Shown: one piece after another, positions 1 through 4,993 of the stretch
Layout: every line of letters begins with the position of its first letter
Numbering within the stretch: position 1 is the stretch's first letter
DNA from: Deltaproteobacteria bacterium
GTDB taxonomy: Bacteria > Desulfobacterota > BSN033 > UBA1163
Direction: 5' to 3'
Length of the DNA stretch: 5,118 nucleotides
Assembly: GCA_016875155.1 (NCBI GenBank)
Contig: VGSD01000249.1
Coordinates: 1 to 5,118 of the forward strand
Position numbers and translations under genes: made by a program
Notes under the pieces: model-generated
The model's database searches: none
What the model saw: only the letters and a program-made list of their open reading frames with translations
What the model was told of the DNA's origin: nothing

Positions 1-1
1 G

Positions 2-184
2 TGCGTCTATCTCGTTTCGCAACTTCCCATACCTGTGGCACAGATCAACGAGAGATTGAGCGAGGGGCATGATCCTGCTGAATTCCATTTCATGCGGTAT
101 GTCAGGTGCCCAGATGTTGGTGTTGAATGCTTAGGATATGGTGAGGTCATGCTTAGGGTTCAGGTTGTTCCAAGAGTCAAATGA
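2..184 (+). CDS. C-terminal end of an unrecognised protein (5' truncated)
   Basis: An open frame enters from the left edge and runs for 60 codons to a TGA at 182-184. It is the only plus-strand frame open across this stretch; the other two stop by about base 72. The visible tail begins CVYLVSQLPIPVAQ and ends LRVQVVPRVK. It is a soluble mix of short hydrophobic strands and charged residues, with no membrane segment. I do not recognise the family. The VYLVSQLP start faintly recalls a Rossmann-type beta strand, but that is far too little to name a function. The 43-bp gap to the peptidase start, same strand, with no visible terminator, suggests the two share a transcript. The true length is unknown because the 5' part lies outside the window. 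Confidence 0.5.
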   Translation, partial: CVYLVSQLPIPVAQINERLSEGHDPAEFHFMRYVRCPDVGVECLGYGEVMLRVQVVPRVK

Positions 185-227
185 GGAAAAGTGAAGAGAT
201 TGGAAAACCTCACTGGAGTTTTGTTAA

Positions 228-1109
228 ATGATCAAAATAGAATCATCCCATTTTCAAAAAGAAATAGTGATTGAGAATCTTCATCAGCATGTGGGATATC
301 TCTCTGTCACTATTGGAGAGCGGCATCTCTGGAAAGAAGGATCGCTCGAAAGAACAGCCGATTATATTGAGTCAGCCCTGATCTCCATAGGGTATCCTGT
401 TCAGCGCCAAACCTATTCCTGCTATGGGAAGAATGTCTCCAATCTGATCGTTGAAAAGACCGGAGCAGAGAAAGAGGTGGTGGTCATTGGCGCCCATTAT
501 GATACGGTTCCTGGAACCCCTGGGGCGGATGATAACGGTTCTGCAGTGGCGGGCTTGCTTGAACTGGCGAGATTGCATCGAAATATCCCAAGCAGAAAGA
601 CTCTTTTATTCGTCGCCTTTACCAATGAAGAGCCGCCCTGCTTTGGATTCTCCAACATGGGAAGCATGGTTCATGCAAAGGCTTTAAAAGAGCAGGGGAT
701 TCCTGTTGAGGTGATGATTTCGCTGGAAATGATCGGATTCTTCCGATCAGAATGGATTCAGCATTATCCCCTTCCGGGGATGGATCTTTTTTATCCCAAG
801 ACTGCTGATTTCATCGGAGTGGTGGGTAATTTTCGCTCGTCGAAATATGTTTCTTTTTTTAAAAAGGGAATCAGAAAATATTCGGCCATCGATGCTAGGT
901 CGTTAACCGGACCAGAATTTTTTGGAGGGATCAGCCTTTCGGATAATTTTTCCTTCTGGCGCCATGGCTATAGAGCCGTCATGGTGACCGACACCTCGTT
1001 CTTCAGGAATCCCAATTACCACCAGGAGACAGACACGATTGGCACCCTCGATTTCGAGAAGATGGCTGAAGTGGTCAAAGGGCTTCACTTTACGCTGTTG
1101 GAGATGTAA
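228..1109 (+). CDS. M28-family zinc metallopeptidase (aminopeptidase-like), cytoplasmic
   Basis: A 293-residue protein with the metal-binding signatures of co-catalytic di-zinc M28 peptidases, which remove N-terminal residues from peptides. The motifs appear in family order: GAHYDTVPG (residues 88-96, ligand His90 and supporting Asp92), GADDNGSAV (99-107, bridging Asp), FTNEEPP (131-137, Glu134 likely general base and Glu135 ligand), SLEMIG (165-170) and NYHQETDT (263-270, ligand His265). At the SLEMIG position classic members have Asp (DMIG); here it is Glu167. This is probably a subfamily variant rather than damage, because everything around it is intact. No signal peptide or transmembrane segment is visible, so it should act in the cytoplasm. 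GGAG at 215-218 lies 9 nt before the ATG and supports this start. The downstream nitroreductase begins 5 nt after the stop. The substrate cannot be read from sequence, and related folds include amidohydrolases and glutaminyl cyclases. Confidence 0.9.
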   Translation: MIKIESSHFQKEIVIENLHQHVGYLSVTIGERHLWKEGSLERTADYIESALISIGYPVQRQTYSCYGKNVSNLIVEKTGAEKEVVVIGAHYDTVPGTPGADDNGSAVAGLLELARLHRNIPSRKTLLFVAFTNEEPPCFGFSNMGSMVHAKALKEQGIPVEVMISLEMIGFFRSEWIQHYPLPGMDLFYPKTADFIGVVGNFRSSKYVSFFKKGIRKYSAIDARSLTGPEFFGGISLSDNFSFWRHGYRAVMVTDTSFFRNPNYHQETDTIGTLDFEKMAEVVKGLHFTLLEM

Positions 1110-1114
1110 TAAGA

Positions 1115-1708
1115 ATGGAAATGGCAAAAGAGATCAAACTACCAAAGCCAAAGGAGAAAGGGTCAATCTCCATCGAAGAGACCCTTAATAAAAGGAAATC
1201 GGTGAGGGATTATAAGAAGACATCACTGAGCTTGGAGGAGGTGTCACAGCTTCTCTGGGCAGGCTCGGGTAAGAATCTCTCCCGGAGAACAGCTCCTTCT
1301 GCAGGAGCCACCTATCCTTTAGAAATCTATCTGGTTGCGGGAGAAGTCGAAGGTCTGGAGCCAGGAGTCTATCATTATTCGATTACCAAACATAGTTTGG
1401 AGAGGATCAAAGAGCAGGATATACGTAGAGGGTTATGCAGGGCGGCCATGGAGCAGAGGATGATCGAAAGGGCACCCATCAGTGTGATTATTGCTGCTGA
1501 TTATGGACGAACGACCAGCCATTATGGTCAAAGGGGGATGCGTTATGTGCATATGGAAGTAGGTCATGTGGGGCAGAACGTTTCGCTTCAGGCTGTAGCC
1601 CTGAATATGGGAACGGTCATGATCGGTGCGTTTGATGATCAGCGGGTTAAGGAGGTTCTTGAAATCGAGGAAGAACCTCTCTATATCATTCCAATTGGTA
1701 GAGTTTGA
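1115..1708 (+). CDS. SagB/ThcOx-type nitroreductase-family FMN oxidoreductase
   Basis: A 197-residue single-domain nitroreductase-fold protein of the SagB/ThcOx branch. FMN-contacting features are visible: NKRKSVRDY near residues 25-33, TAPSAGATYPLEIYLV at 59-74 (the typical SagB-type 'SAGA.YP.E.Y' block), MRYVHMEVGHVGQNVSLQA at 142-160, and the C-terminal MGTVMIGAFDD...PLYIIPIG (165-195). In characterised relatives this domain oxidises azolines to azoles in thiazole/oxazole-modified peptides, but many stand-alone members of unknown substrate exist. No YcaO cyclodehydratase or precursor peptide is seen here, so peptide modification is not supported. The start is either 1115 or the in-frame ATG at 1121. 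GGAG at 1100-1103, inside the end of the peptidase gene, serves either start. The 5-nt gap indicates an operon and probable translational coupling with the M28 peptidase. Confidence 0.88.
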   Translation: MEMAKEIKLPKPKEKGSISIEETLNKRKSVRDYKKTSLSLEEVSQLLWAGSGKNLSRRTAPSAGATYPLEIYLVAGEVEGLEPGVYHYSITKHSLERIKEQDIRRGLCRAAMEQRMIERAPISVIIAADYGRTTSHYGQRGMRYVHMEVGHVGQNVSLQAVALNMGTVMIGAFDDQRVKEVLEIEEEPLYIIPIGRV

Positions 1709-1748
1709 CGAGGCGAATGGTAACAGAATTGAAATTTACGTTTGTCGT

Positions 1749-1772
1749 TATCGAAGCTCGTATCGATGCTCG
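1749..1772 (+). repeat. Tandem 12-bp repeat with an inverted copy at 1943-1952
   Basis: TATCGAAGCTCG (1749-1760) is followed directly by TATCGATGCTCG (1761-1772), 11 of 12 identical. The first ten bases recur in reverse complement as AGCTTCGATA at 1943-1952, beyond the inserted element. A second degenerate pair follows: TCGAGTTTCTA (1791-1801) and TCGAGGTTCTA (1805-1815). Together these look like an AT/TCGA-word-rich intergenic repeat between convergent genes. Without the inserted element, the inverted copies would be close enough to form a stem-loop. Confidence 0.55.
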
Positions 1773-1812
1773 TTTATGGATACCGGATACTCGAGTTTCT
1801 AATTTCGAGGTT

Positions 1813-1944
1813 CTAGTGTAGTGTCTCTCAAACAAATGGATTTATGTTTTATGATTATTCGCCCATTCTGATAAGGTTGGTGTTGTATTTGCTGAAGTTC
1901 TGTGCCCTCGGATAACTCCAGCCAATTATGAGACACTACACTAG
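1813..1944. mobile_element. Short MITE-like element with perfect terminal inverted repeats and CTAG borders
   Basis: CTAGTGTAGTGTCTC (1813-1827) and its exact reverse complement GAGACACTACACTAG (1930-1944) bracket about 102 bp. Two readings fit. One is a 124-bp element (1817-1940) with 11-bp ends flanked by a 4-bp CTAG duplication, the palindromic YTAR-type target used by IS5-group elements. The other is a 126-bp element (1816-1941) with 12-bp ends GTGTAGTGTCTC and a TA duplication inside a CTAG target, as reported for IS630-type insertion. The interior has no start-to-stop gene of its own, so any movement would need a transposase supplied elsewhere. It sits between convergent gene ends, a neutral location. 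The parent insertion sequence is not recognised. A minus-strand frame stays open through it and could be a transposase remnant, but I see no transposase motif. Confidence 0.65.
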
Positions 1945-1991
1945 CTTCGATACAAGCATCGTCACCGTAACCCTTATACGGTTGGTTTCTT

Positions 1992-2579
1992 TTAAGAAGG
2001 ATTGCCTTTGAGGCCGATGGATTCGGCGACTTCCTGCATTCCCTTGATGGTATCATCAATCAGTTCATCCAACCCCACTTGAAGCATCTCCGCGCCTTTT
2101 TCGATGATCGAGCGATCTACCCCGGCGGCAAATCTTTTATCTTTCCACTTGTTCTTTACTGATTTGACCTGAACGTCGAGGACGCTTTTTGAGGGGCGGA
2201 TAAGAGCCGTGGTGACGACAAGCCCTGTCAGTTCATCGATGGTGTAAAGATATTTTTCCAAATGGGTCTCAGGCTTGACCTCAGAGCAGATACCCCATCC
2301 ATGGGAGATGGCGGCACGGATGTATTCTTCAGGCCATTCCTTTTGCCGGAGAATCTCTCCTGTTTTTTTGCAATGCTGGTCTGGAAACTGTTCATAGTCG
2401 AGGTCGTGAATCAAACCGACGATCCCCCATTTCTCTTCATCCTCTCCCAGCTTACGAGCAATATAGCGCATCACCCCTTCGACCGAATAGGCATGTTTCC
2501 TAAGGCTATCACTTGCGTTATATTGATGAAGCAGTTCCAGGGCTTCTTGTCGTGTTGGGGTCTTTTCTCCCATCATCAT
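1992..2579 (-). CDS. HD-domain protein, predicted metal-dependent phosphohydrolase (COG2316-like)
   Basis: A 195-residue soluble protein (counting from the ATG at 2579) with the HD signature in order: His29 in RKHAYSVEGVMRY, the HD pair in GLIHDLDYEQFPDQH (His58-Asp59), His93 in AISHGWG, and Asp115 in YTIDELTGLV. These are the expected metal ligands of HD/HDIG phosphohydrolases, so the active site looks complete. The length and the DLDYEQFP and IDELTGL blocks match the small stand-alone predicted hydrolases of this superfamily; the substrate is unknown. Three consecutive ATG codons (2579, 2576, 2573) follow two tandem GGAG cores, which favours starting here. A longer in-frame ATG at 2630 would add 17 residues that cross the promoter-like region, and I reject it. 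The gene is transcribed alone, convergent with the nitroreductase and divergent from the acyl-CoA synthetase. Confidence 0.88.
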   Translation of the reverse strand: MMMGEKTPTRQEALELLHQYNASDSLRKHAYSVEGVMRYIARKLGEDEEKWGIVGLIHDLDYEQFPDQHCKKTGEILRQKEWPEEYIRAAISHGWGICSEVKPETHLEKYLYTIDELTGLVVTTALIRPSKSVLDVQVKSVKNKWKDKRFAAGVDRSIIEKGAEMLQVGLDELIDDTIKGMQEVAESIGLKGNPS

Positions 2580-2603
2580 GCTCCTCTCCTCTTTTTCAAT
2601 CCA

Positions 2604-2630
2604 TTTATCATGTCTCCCGATGAAGGTCAA
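2604..2630 (-). promoter_or_regulatory. Possible sigma-70-like promoter of the HD-domain gene
   Basis: On the minus strand TTGACC (complement of 2625-2630) resembles a -35 box. It is followed, after a short 15-nt spacer, by GATAAA (complement of 2604-2609), which matches the -10 consensus at four of six positions. It lies 25 to 50 nt upstream of the preferred ATG. A TTGACA also occurs just upstream (2635-2640), but too far for normal spacing. This is motif reading only. Confidence 0.3.
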
Positions 2631-2677
2631 GCTTTGTCAAGGAATACCAACTCTCTTGCAATATAAAACGGAAAAAA

Positions 2678-2692
2678 TTAATGTTATCTTTG
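2678..2692 (+). repeat. Direct repeat copy 1 (TTAATGTTATCTTTG)
   Basis: A 15-bp sequence repeated exactly, in the same orientation, at 2920-2934. The pair brackets the inverted-repeat structure at 2702-2900, 9 bp from its left arm. The copy contains TAATGT, 17 bp after TTGCAA (2656-2661), so it could also include a weak -10 box. Confidence 0.7.
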
Positions 2693-2701
2693 CAGTTGCA
2701 T

Positions 2702-2900
2702 AAAGGGCCATGGGTAAACCGCTCTCCAACGCTTCGAATGGCGGTTCATTGGATGTCTTAAGGGAATCGCTGGACTTCACCAAAGGTGAATTCCAGTATG
2801 GGTTAGAAACGTGAGTGCCCATTGGTCTGAAGGTTTGCCTCGAATGGTTTTCCCGAGAAAGAAATTATTCGTCATGATCGGGGTTCACCCATGTCCCTTT
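2702..2900. repeat. Intergenic inverted-repeat element with internal hairpin, MITE-like
   Basis: AAAGGGCCATGGGTAAACC (2702-2720) and the complement of 2882-2900 (AAAGGGACATGGGTGAACC) match at 17 of 19 positions, forming the ends of a 199-bp structure. Inside are a 6-bp stem (AACCGC 2717-2722 with GCGGTT 2741-2746) and a strong hairpin at 2770-2796. No convincing gene lies inside: a 61-codon minus-strand frame spans part of it but has no family features. Exact 15-bp direct repeats flank it at 9 and 19 bp, which may be a duplicated target or duplicated regulatory DNA. It fills most of the 391-bp divergent gap, so it may carry or disrupt the promoters of the genes on both sides. The element family is not recognised. 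Confidence 0.55.
2770..2796. repeat. 12-bp hairpin with AAA loop
   Basis: CTGGACTTCACC (2770-2781), loop AAA (2782-2784) and GGTGAATTCCAG (2785-2796) pair at 11 of 12 positions. No T-run follows on either strand, so it does not look like an intrinsic terminator. It lies near the middle of the inverted-repeat element and is probably part of that element's own structure. Confidence 0.65.
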
Positions 2901-2919
2901 GGGTCAATTTTTTACAATG

Positions 2920-2934
2920 TTAATGTTATCTTTG
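2920..2934 (+). repeat. Direct repeat copy 2 (TTAATGTTATCTTTG)
   Basis: Exact second copy of the 15-mer at 2678-2692. It lies about 38 bp upstream of the acyl-CoA synthetase ATG, where a promoter -10 region would be expected. TAATGT (2921-2926) follows TTGGGT (2899-2904) by 16 bp, a weak promoter match. Either a target duplication or a repeated regulatory site is possible. Confidence 0.65.
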
Positions 2935-2955
2935 AAAATTAAAAAGATTCCAAGT

Positions 2956-2963
2956 GGAGAGAG
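2956..2963 (+). promoter_or_regulatory. Ribosome binding site that selects the ATG start at 2972
   Basis: The purine-rich GGAGAGAG ends 8 nt before the ATG at 2972, good Shine-Dalgarno spacing. The alternative GTG start at 2954 overlaps this site and has no purine-rich SD of its own upstream (preceded by AAAGATTCCAA). The ATG is therefore preferred. Confidence 0.6.
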
Positions 2964-2971
2964 AAAATTCT

Positions 2972-4567
2972 ATGGCAAGGAAGAAATTACTTCAAGAGCT
3001 AAGCCGCTATCGAATCGGAACTTATGCGGATATCATCAATAGAAATGCCCTTCTTTTTCCTGACAAAGAGGCATTTGTTTATGGAAAAAAGAGAGTAACC
3101 TTCTCACTCTTCAATCAAAGGGTCAATCATCTCATCCATGCATTGGAATCCTTTGGAATAAATAAAGGGGATCATATTGGTATTCTGTCGTGGAATTGCA
3201 TTGAAAGCACCGATGTGACCGGAGCTGCCATGAAGGGTGGTTTTGTGGCAGTGCCCTTTAGTCCGAGGCTTCAGGAGGCTGAACTGGTAGAGATGATAAA
3301 CGATTCAGAGGTGAAGATCCTTTTTGTGGGACCGGAACTTCTCGGCGTGGTAGATACGATTAAGGATAAAATAAAATCCGTCAGGCATTATATCGCTCTG
3401 GGAGAGAGGGTTTCCCATATGGCTTTCTACAATGATCTTATCCAGGCATTTCCCCTTAGAGAGCCTGACCCACAGGTTGACGAGCATGATCCCTTCATCA
3501 TCTTTTATACCAGCGGGACAACAGGTTTACCCAAAGGTGCAATCTACACCCACTATAAAAAACTCGAGGAGGCGAGAACAAAGATTCACACGGCGGGCCT
3601 GAAGCCAGACAACAGACATGTGATGATCTTACCCCTTTTCCATATTGGGGGATGGTCTCATTTCTGGGCTTTCTTCATCATTGGTGCAACGAACATTATC
3701 CTGCCCAATCGGTCCTTTGATCCAGCCGCTACATTAAAAGCGATTCAAGACGAAAAGGGAACCGATCTCCATATCGTGCCCACCCATCTGGTGGGTATCC
3801 TTTCCCTACCTGATATTGAAAAATATGATTTGAGCCATCTCAAACAGATCTGGTATGCCGCTTCTCCCATGCCGATTGAGCTCTTAAGAAAAGGGATGGC
3901 AAAGTTTGGTCCGATCTTTGGACAGGGCTACGGTCAAACCGAATCCGGCCCGGACATTACCATCTTGCCCGAGGAGACGCACAGGGTTGTTGATAAGTCG
4001 CCTGAAGACCAGAAAATCCTTGCTTCATGCGGTCAGCCCTGTTTAGGGGTGCATGCAAGGATTGTGGATGATCACGGAAACGATCTCGACCCTTTTCAGG
4101 TAGGGGAGATCATTATGCAGAGCAGAGCGGTCATGGTGGGTTACTGGAAAAAACCTGACACTACCGCTGAAACGATTGTGGATGACTGGCTCCATACGGG
4201 TGATATGGGTTATTATGACGGGAAGGGTTTCATCTATATTGTGGACAGAAAAAAGGATATGATTATCACAGGCGGAGAGAATGTCTATCCCAGGGAGGTG
4301 GAAGAGATTCTGTACCAGCATCCCGATGTGCTTGAGGCCGCTGTCATCGGGGTGCCTGATGACAATTGGGTGGAAAGGGTCCACGGGGTGATTCAGCTTA
4401 AGGAGGAGGGGAAGGTGACGCCGGAGGAGATCATTGATTTTTGCAAGGCACGAATCGCAAAGTATAAAGCCCCTCGAACCGTTGAATTTGTAACTTCCCT
4501 TCCTAAAAATCCACAGGGAAAGATATTAAAAAGGGAACTTAGGAGAAAATACTGGGATCTAAATTGA
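2972..4567 (+). CDS. AMP-forming acyl-CoA synthetase / fatty-acid-CoA ligase (ANL superfamily)
   Basis: A 531-residue enzyme of the class I adenylate-forming (ANL) superfamily, predicted to activate a carboxylic acid with ATP and join it to coenzyme A. All core motifs are present: the phosphate-binding loop YTSGTTGLPKG (residues 179-189), LPLFHIGG (220-227), the adenine-site YGQTES (320-325), the ribose-binding Asp of HTGD (408-411), the hinge DRKKDMIITGGEN (425-437) and the catalytic lysine of PQGKILK (Lys517). Length and motif order match medium/long-chain fatty-acyl-CoA ligases, but aryl or dicarboxylate substrates cannot be excluded. No membrane segment is seen. Counting from the in-frame GTG at 2954 adds six residues; the SD position favours the ATG at 2972. 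It is divergent from the HD gene, followed by a terminator-like hairpin, and then by a co-oriented MBL-fold gene. A role in fatty-acid or aromatic-acid breakdown is inferred. Confidence 0.93.
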   Translation: MARKKLLQELSRYRIGTYADIINRNALLFPDKEAFVYGKKRVTFSLFNQRVNHLIHALESFGINKGDHIGILSWNCIESTDVTGAAMKGGFVAVPFSPRLQEAELVEMINDSEVKILFVGPELLGVVDTIKDKIKSVRHYIALGERVSHMAFYNDLIQAFPLREPDPQVDEHDPFIIFYTSGTTGLPKGAIYTHYKKLEEARTKIHTAGLKPDNRHVMILPLFHIGGWSHFWAFFIIGATNIILPNRSFDPAATLKAIQDEKGTDLHIVPTHLVGILSLPDIEKYDLSHLKQIWYAASPMPIELLRKGMAKFGPIFGQGYGQTESGPDITILPEETHRVVDKSPEDQKILASCGQPCLGVHARIVDDHGNDLDPFQVGEIIMQSRAVMVGYWKKPDTTAETIVDDWLHTGDMGYYDGKGFIYIVDRKKDMIITGGENVYPREVEEILYQHPDVLEAAVIGVPDDNWVERVHGVIQLKEEGKVTPEEIIDFCKARIAKYKAPRTVEFVTSLPKNPQGKILKRELRRKYWDLN

Positions 4568-4594
4568 GCGATTCTTTTGAAAGGAACCTGTAGC

Positions 4595-4620
4595 CGCTCC
4601 GTGTGAGACGGAGCGCTTTC
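4595..4620 (+). terminator. Candidate intrinsic terminator after the acyl-CoA synthetase
   Basis: CGCTCCGT (4595-4602), loop GTGAG, ACGGAGCG (4608-4615): a perfect 8-bp GC-rich stem 28 nt after the stop codon. It is followed by CTTTCCTCTC, which is pyrimidine-rich but only moderately U-rich. GAAAG upstream could pair with CTTTC (4616-4620) to extend the base. It probably ends the synthetase transcript, possibly inefficiently. Confidence 0.6.
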
Positions 4621-4665
4621 CTCTCACTGAAGGATTCCATAGAAATGAAAGAATCATGGAAATAA

Positions 4666-4673
4666 AAATTTTC
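4666..4673 (+). repeat. Left target-site duplication (AAATTTTC)
   Basis: This 8-mer directly abuts the left terminal inverted repeat and is identical to 4929-4936, which directly abuts the right one. This is the pattern left by transposon insertion. Confidence 0.75.
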
Positions 4674-4770
4674 GTAACACTTTAGCTTTTTGGAAAGAAG
4701 AGATTTATGAGTCAATGGATCAAAAGAATCATCGTAAAATCCCCTCGGTTTCGAGTCGCAACGACCTTAA

Positions 4771-4818
4771 TCCCCCTTTGCCCCGTTTTCTACGGGGGAA
4801 AAGATTACCAAAGGGGGA
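4771..4818. repeat. Two-part hairpin inside the element (TCCCCCTTTG ... CAAAGGGGGA)
   Basis: An outer 10-bp perfect stem pairs 4771-4780 with 4809-4818. An inner 6-bp stem pairs CCCCGT (4781-4786) with ACGGGG (4792-4797) around a TTTCT loop. This resembles the C-run/G-run intergenic palindromes that I recall as common in deltaproteobacterial genomes; that recollection is not tested here. Confidence 0.7.
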
Positions 4819-4828
4819 ATCCCTTTTG

Positions 4829-4849
4829 CCTCCCTTTGGCAAAGGGAGG
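4829..4849. repeat. Near-perfect 21-bp palindrome (CCTCCCTTTG / CAAAGGGAGG)
   Basis: Two perfect 10-bp arms meet across a single G at 4839. As RNA or single-stranded DNA it would fold with a small loop taken from the centre. It is the second of three consecutive hairpins in the element. Confidence 0.7.
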
Positions 4850-4852
4850 TTG

Positions 4853-4886
4853 CCTGCCTGCGCGAAGCCGCTTCGGCGAAGGCAGG
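4853..4886. repeat. GC-rich hairpin (CCTGCC ... GGCAGG with inner CGAAGC/GCTTCG)
   Basis: CCTGCC (4853-4858) pairs with GGCAGG (4881-4886), and CGAAGC (4863-4868) with GCTTCG (4870-4875) across a single C. It is the third hairpin in the series. It is clearly richer in G+C than the AT-rich ends of the element, which suggests a composite origin. Confidence 0.6.
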
Positions 4887-4993
4887 GGAGGGATTTTATA
4901 AAGTTTTGTCAAACCGCTTAAGTGTTACAAATTTTCTAACACCACCATACGAGGTCTATTAAAGAAACCATCAAGTAATTGTGGAGGTCACTC

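Larger units (their letters stand above)
4674..4928. mobile_element. 255-bp non-autonomous element (MITE), IS66-like ends
   Basis: The left end GTAACACTTTAGCTTTTTG (4674-4692) matches the complement of 4910-4928 (GTAACACTTAAGCGGTTTG) at 16 of 19 positions, with the outer nine perfect. Exact 8-bp direct repeats AAATTTTC abut both ends. Ends beginning GTAA plus 8-bp duplications are the established habit of IS66-family elements, so a non-autonomous derivative moved by an IS66-type transposase is the best guess. No transposase gene is inside. The interior is a nest of palindromes, including taaaatcccctc (4735-4746) against its bulged complement at 4888-4898. Two overlapping open frames inside it are artefacts of the repeat. 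It lies between the synthetase terminator and the MBL-fold gene and fills most of the 426-bp gap. The remaining flanks (4568-4665, 4937-4993) show only the terminator and an RBS. Confidence 0.75.

Noticed and set aside
1965..1996. Possible terminator CCGTA...TACGG followed by TTGGTTTCTTTT
   Set aside because: The stem is only 5 bp, has a weak loop closure, and lies far from the nitroreductase stop on the plus strand. For the HD gene the T-run is on the wrong side.
1799..2059. Minus-strand 86-codon open frame crossing the 125-bp element and the end of the HD gene
   Set aside because: It starts inside the HD gene in another frame and reads through both ends of the element into flanking DNA. 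No transposase motif is seen, so at most it contains a decayed remnant.
2637..2822. Minus-strand 61-codon open frame in the divergent gap
   Set aside because: It covers half of an inverted-repeat structure including a 12-bp hairpin, has no good ribosome site, and shows no family motif. It also overlaps the likely promoter of the HD gene.
2954..2971. GTG start giving a 537-residue acyl-CoA synthetase
   Set aside because: The GTG overlaps the only good ribosome site and lacks one of its own; the ATG at 2972 is better placed. A six-residue difference does not affect the function call.
4635..4661. Small stem TTCCAT ... ATGGAA with a 15-nt loop after the synthetase
   Set aside because: A 6-bp AT-rich stem with a large loop is expected by chance; the GC-rich hairpin at 4595-4615 explains termination better.
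4735..4898. CRISPR array or integron attC site suggested by repeated hairpins
   Set aside because: The hairpins differ from one another, have no regular spacing or unique spacers, and no attC core pair (RYYYAAC/GTTRRRY) or cas/integrase gene is present.
4707..4921. Two overlapping plus-strand open frames of 64 and 68 codons
   Set aside because: They lie wholly inside the palindromic mobile element; their proline/glycine-rich translations (such as LPLAKGGCLPARSRFGEGRG) are what the hairpin repeats spell, not a protein family.
4906..4934. Outward promoter from the right end of the mobile element toward the MBL-fold gene
   Set aside because: TTGTCA (4906-4911) could be a -35 box, but at normal spacing the -10 position reads AAATTT, a poor match.
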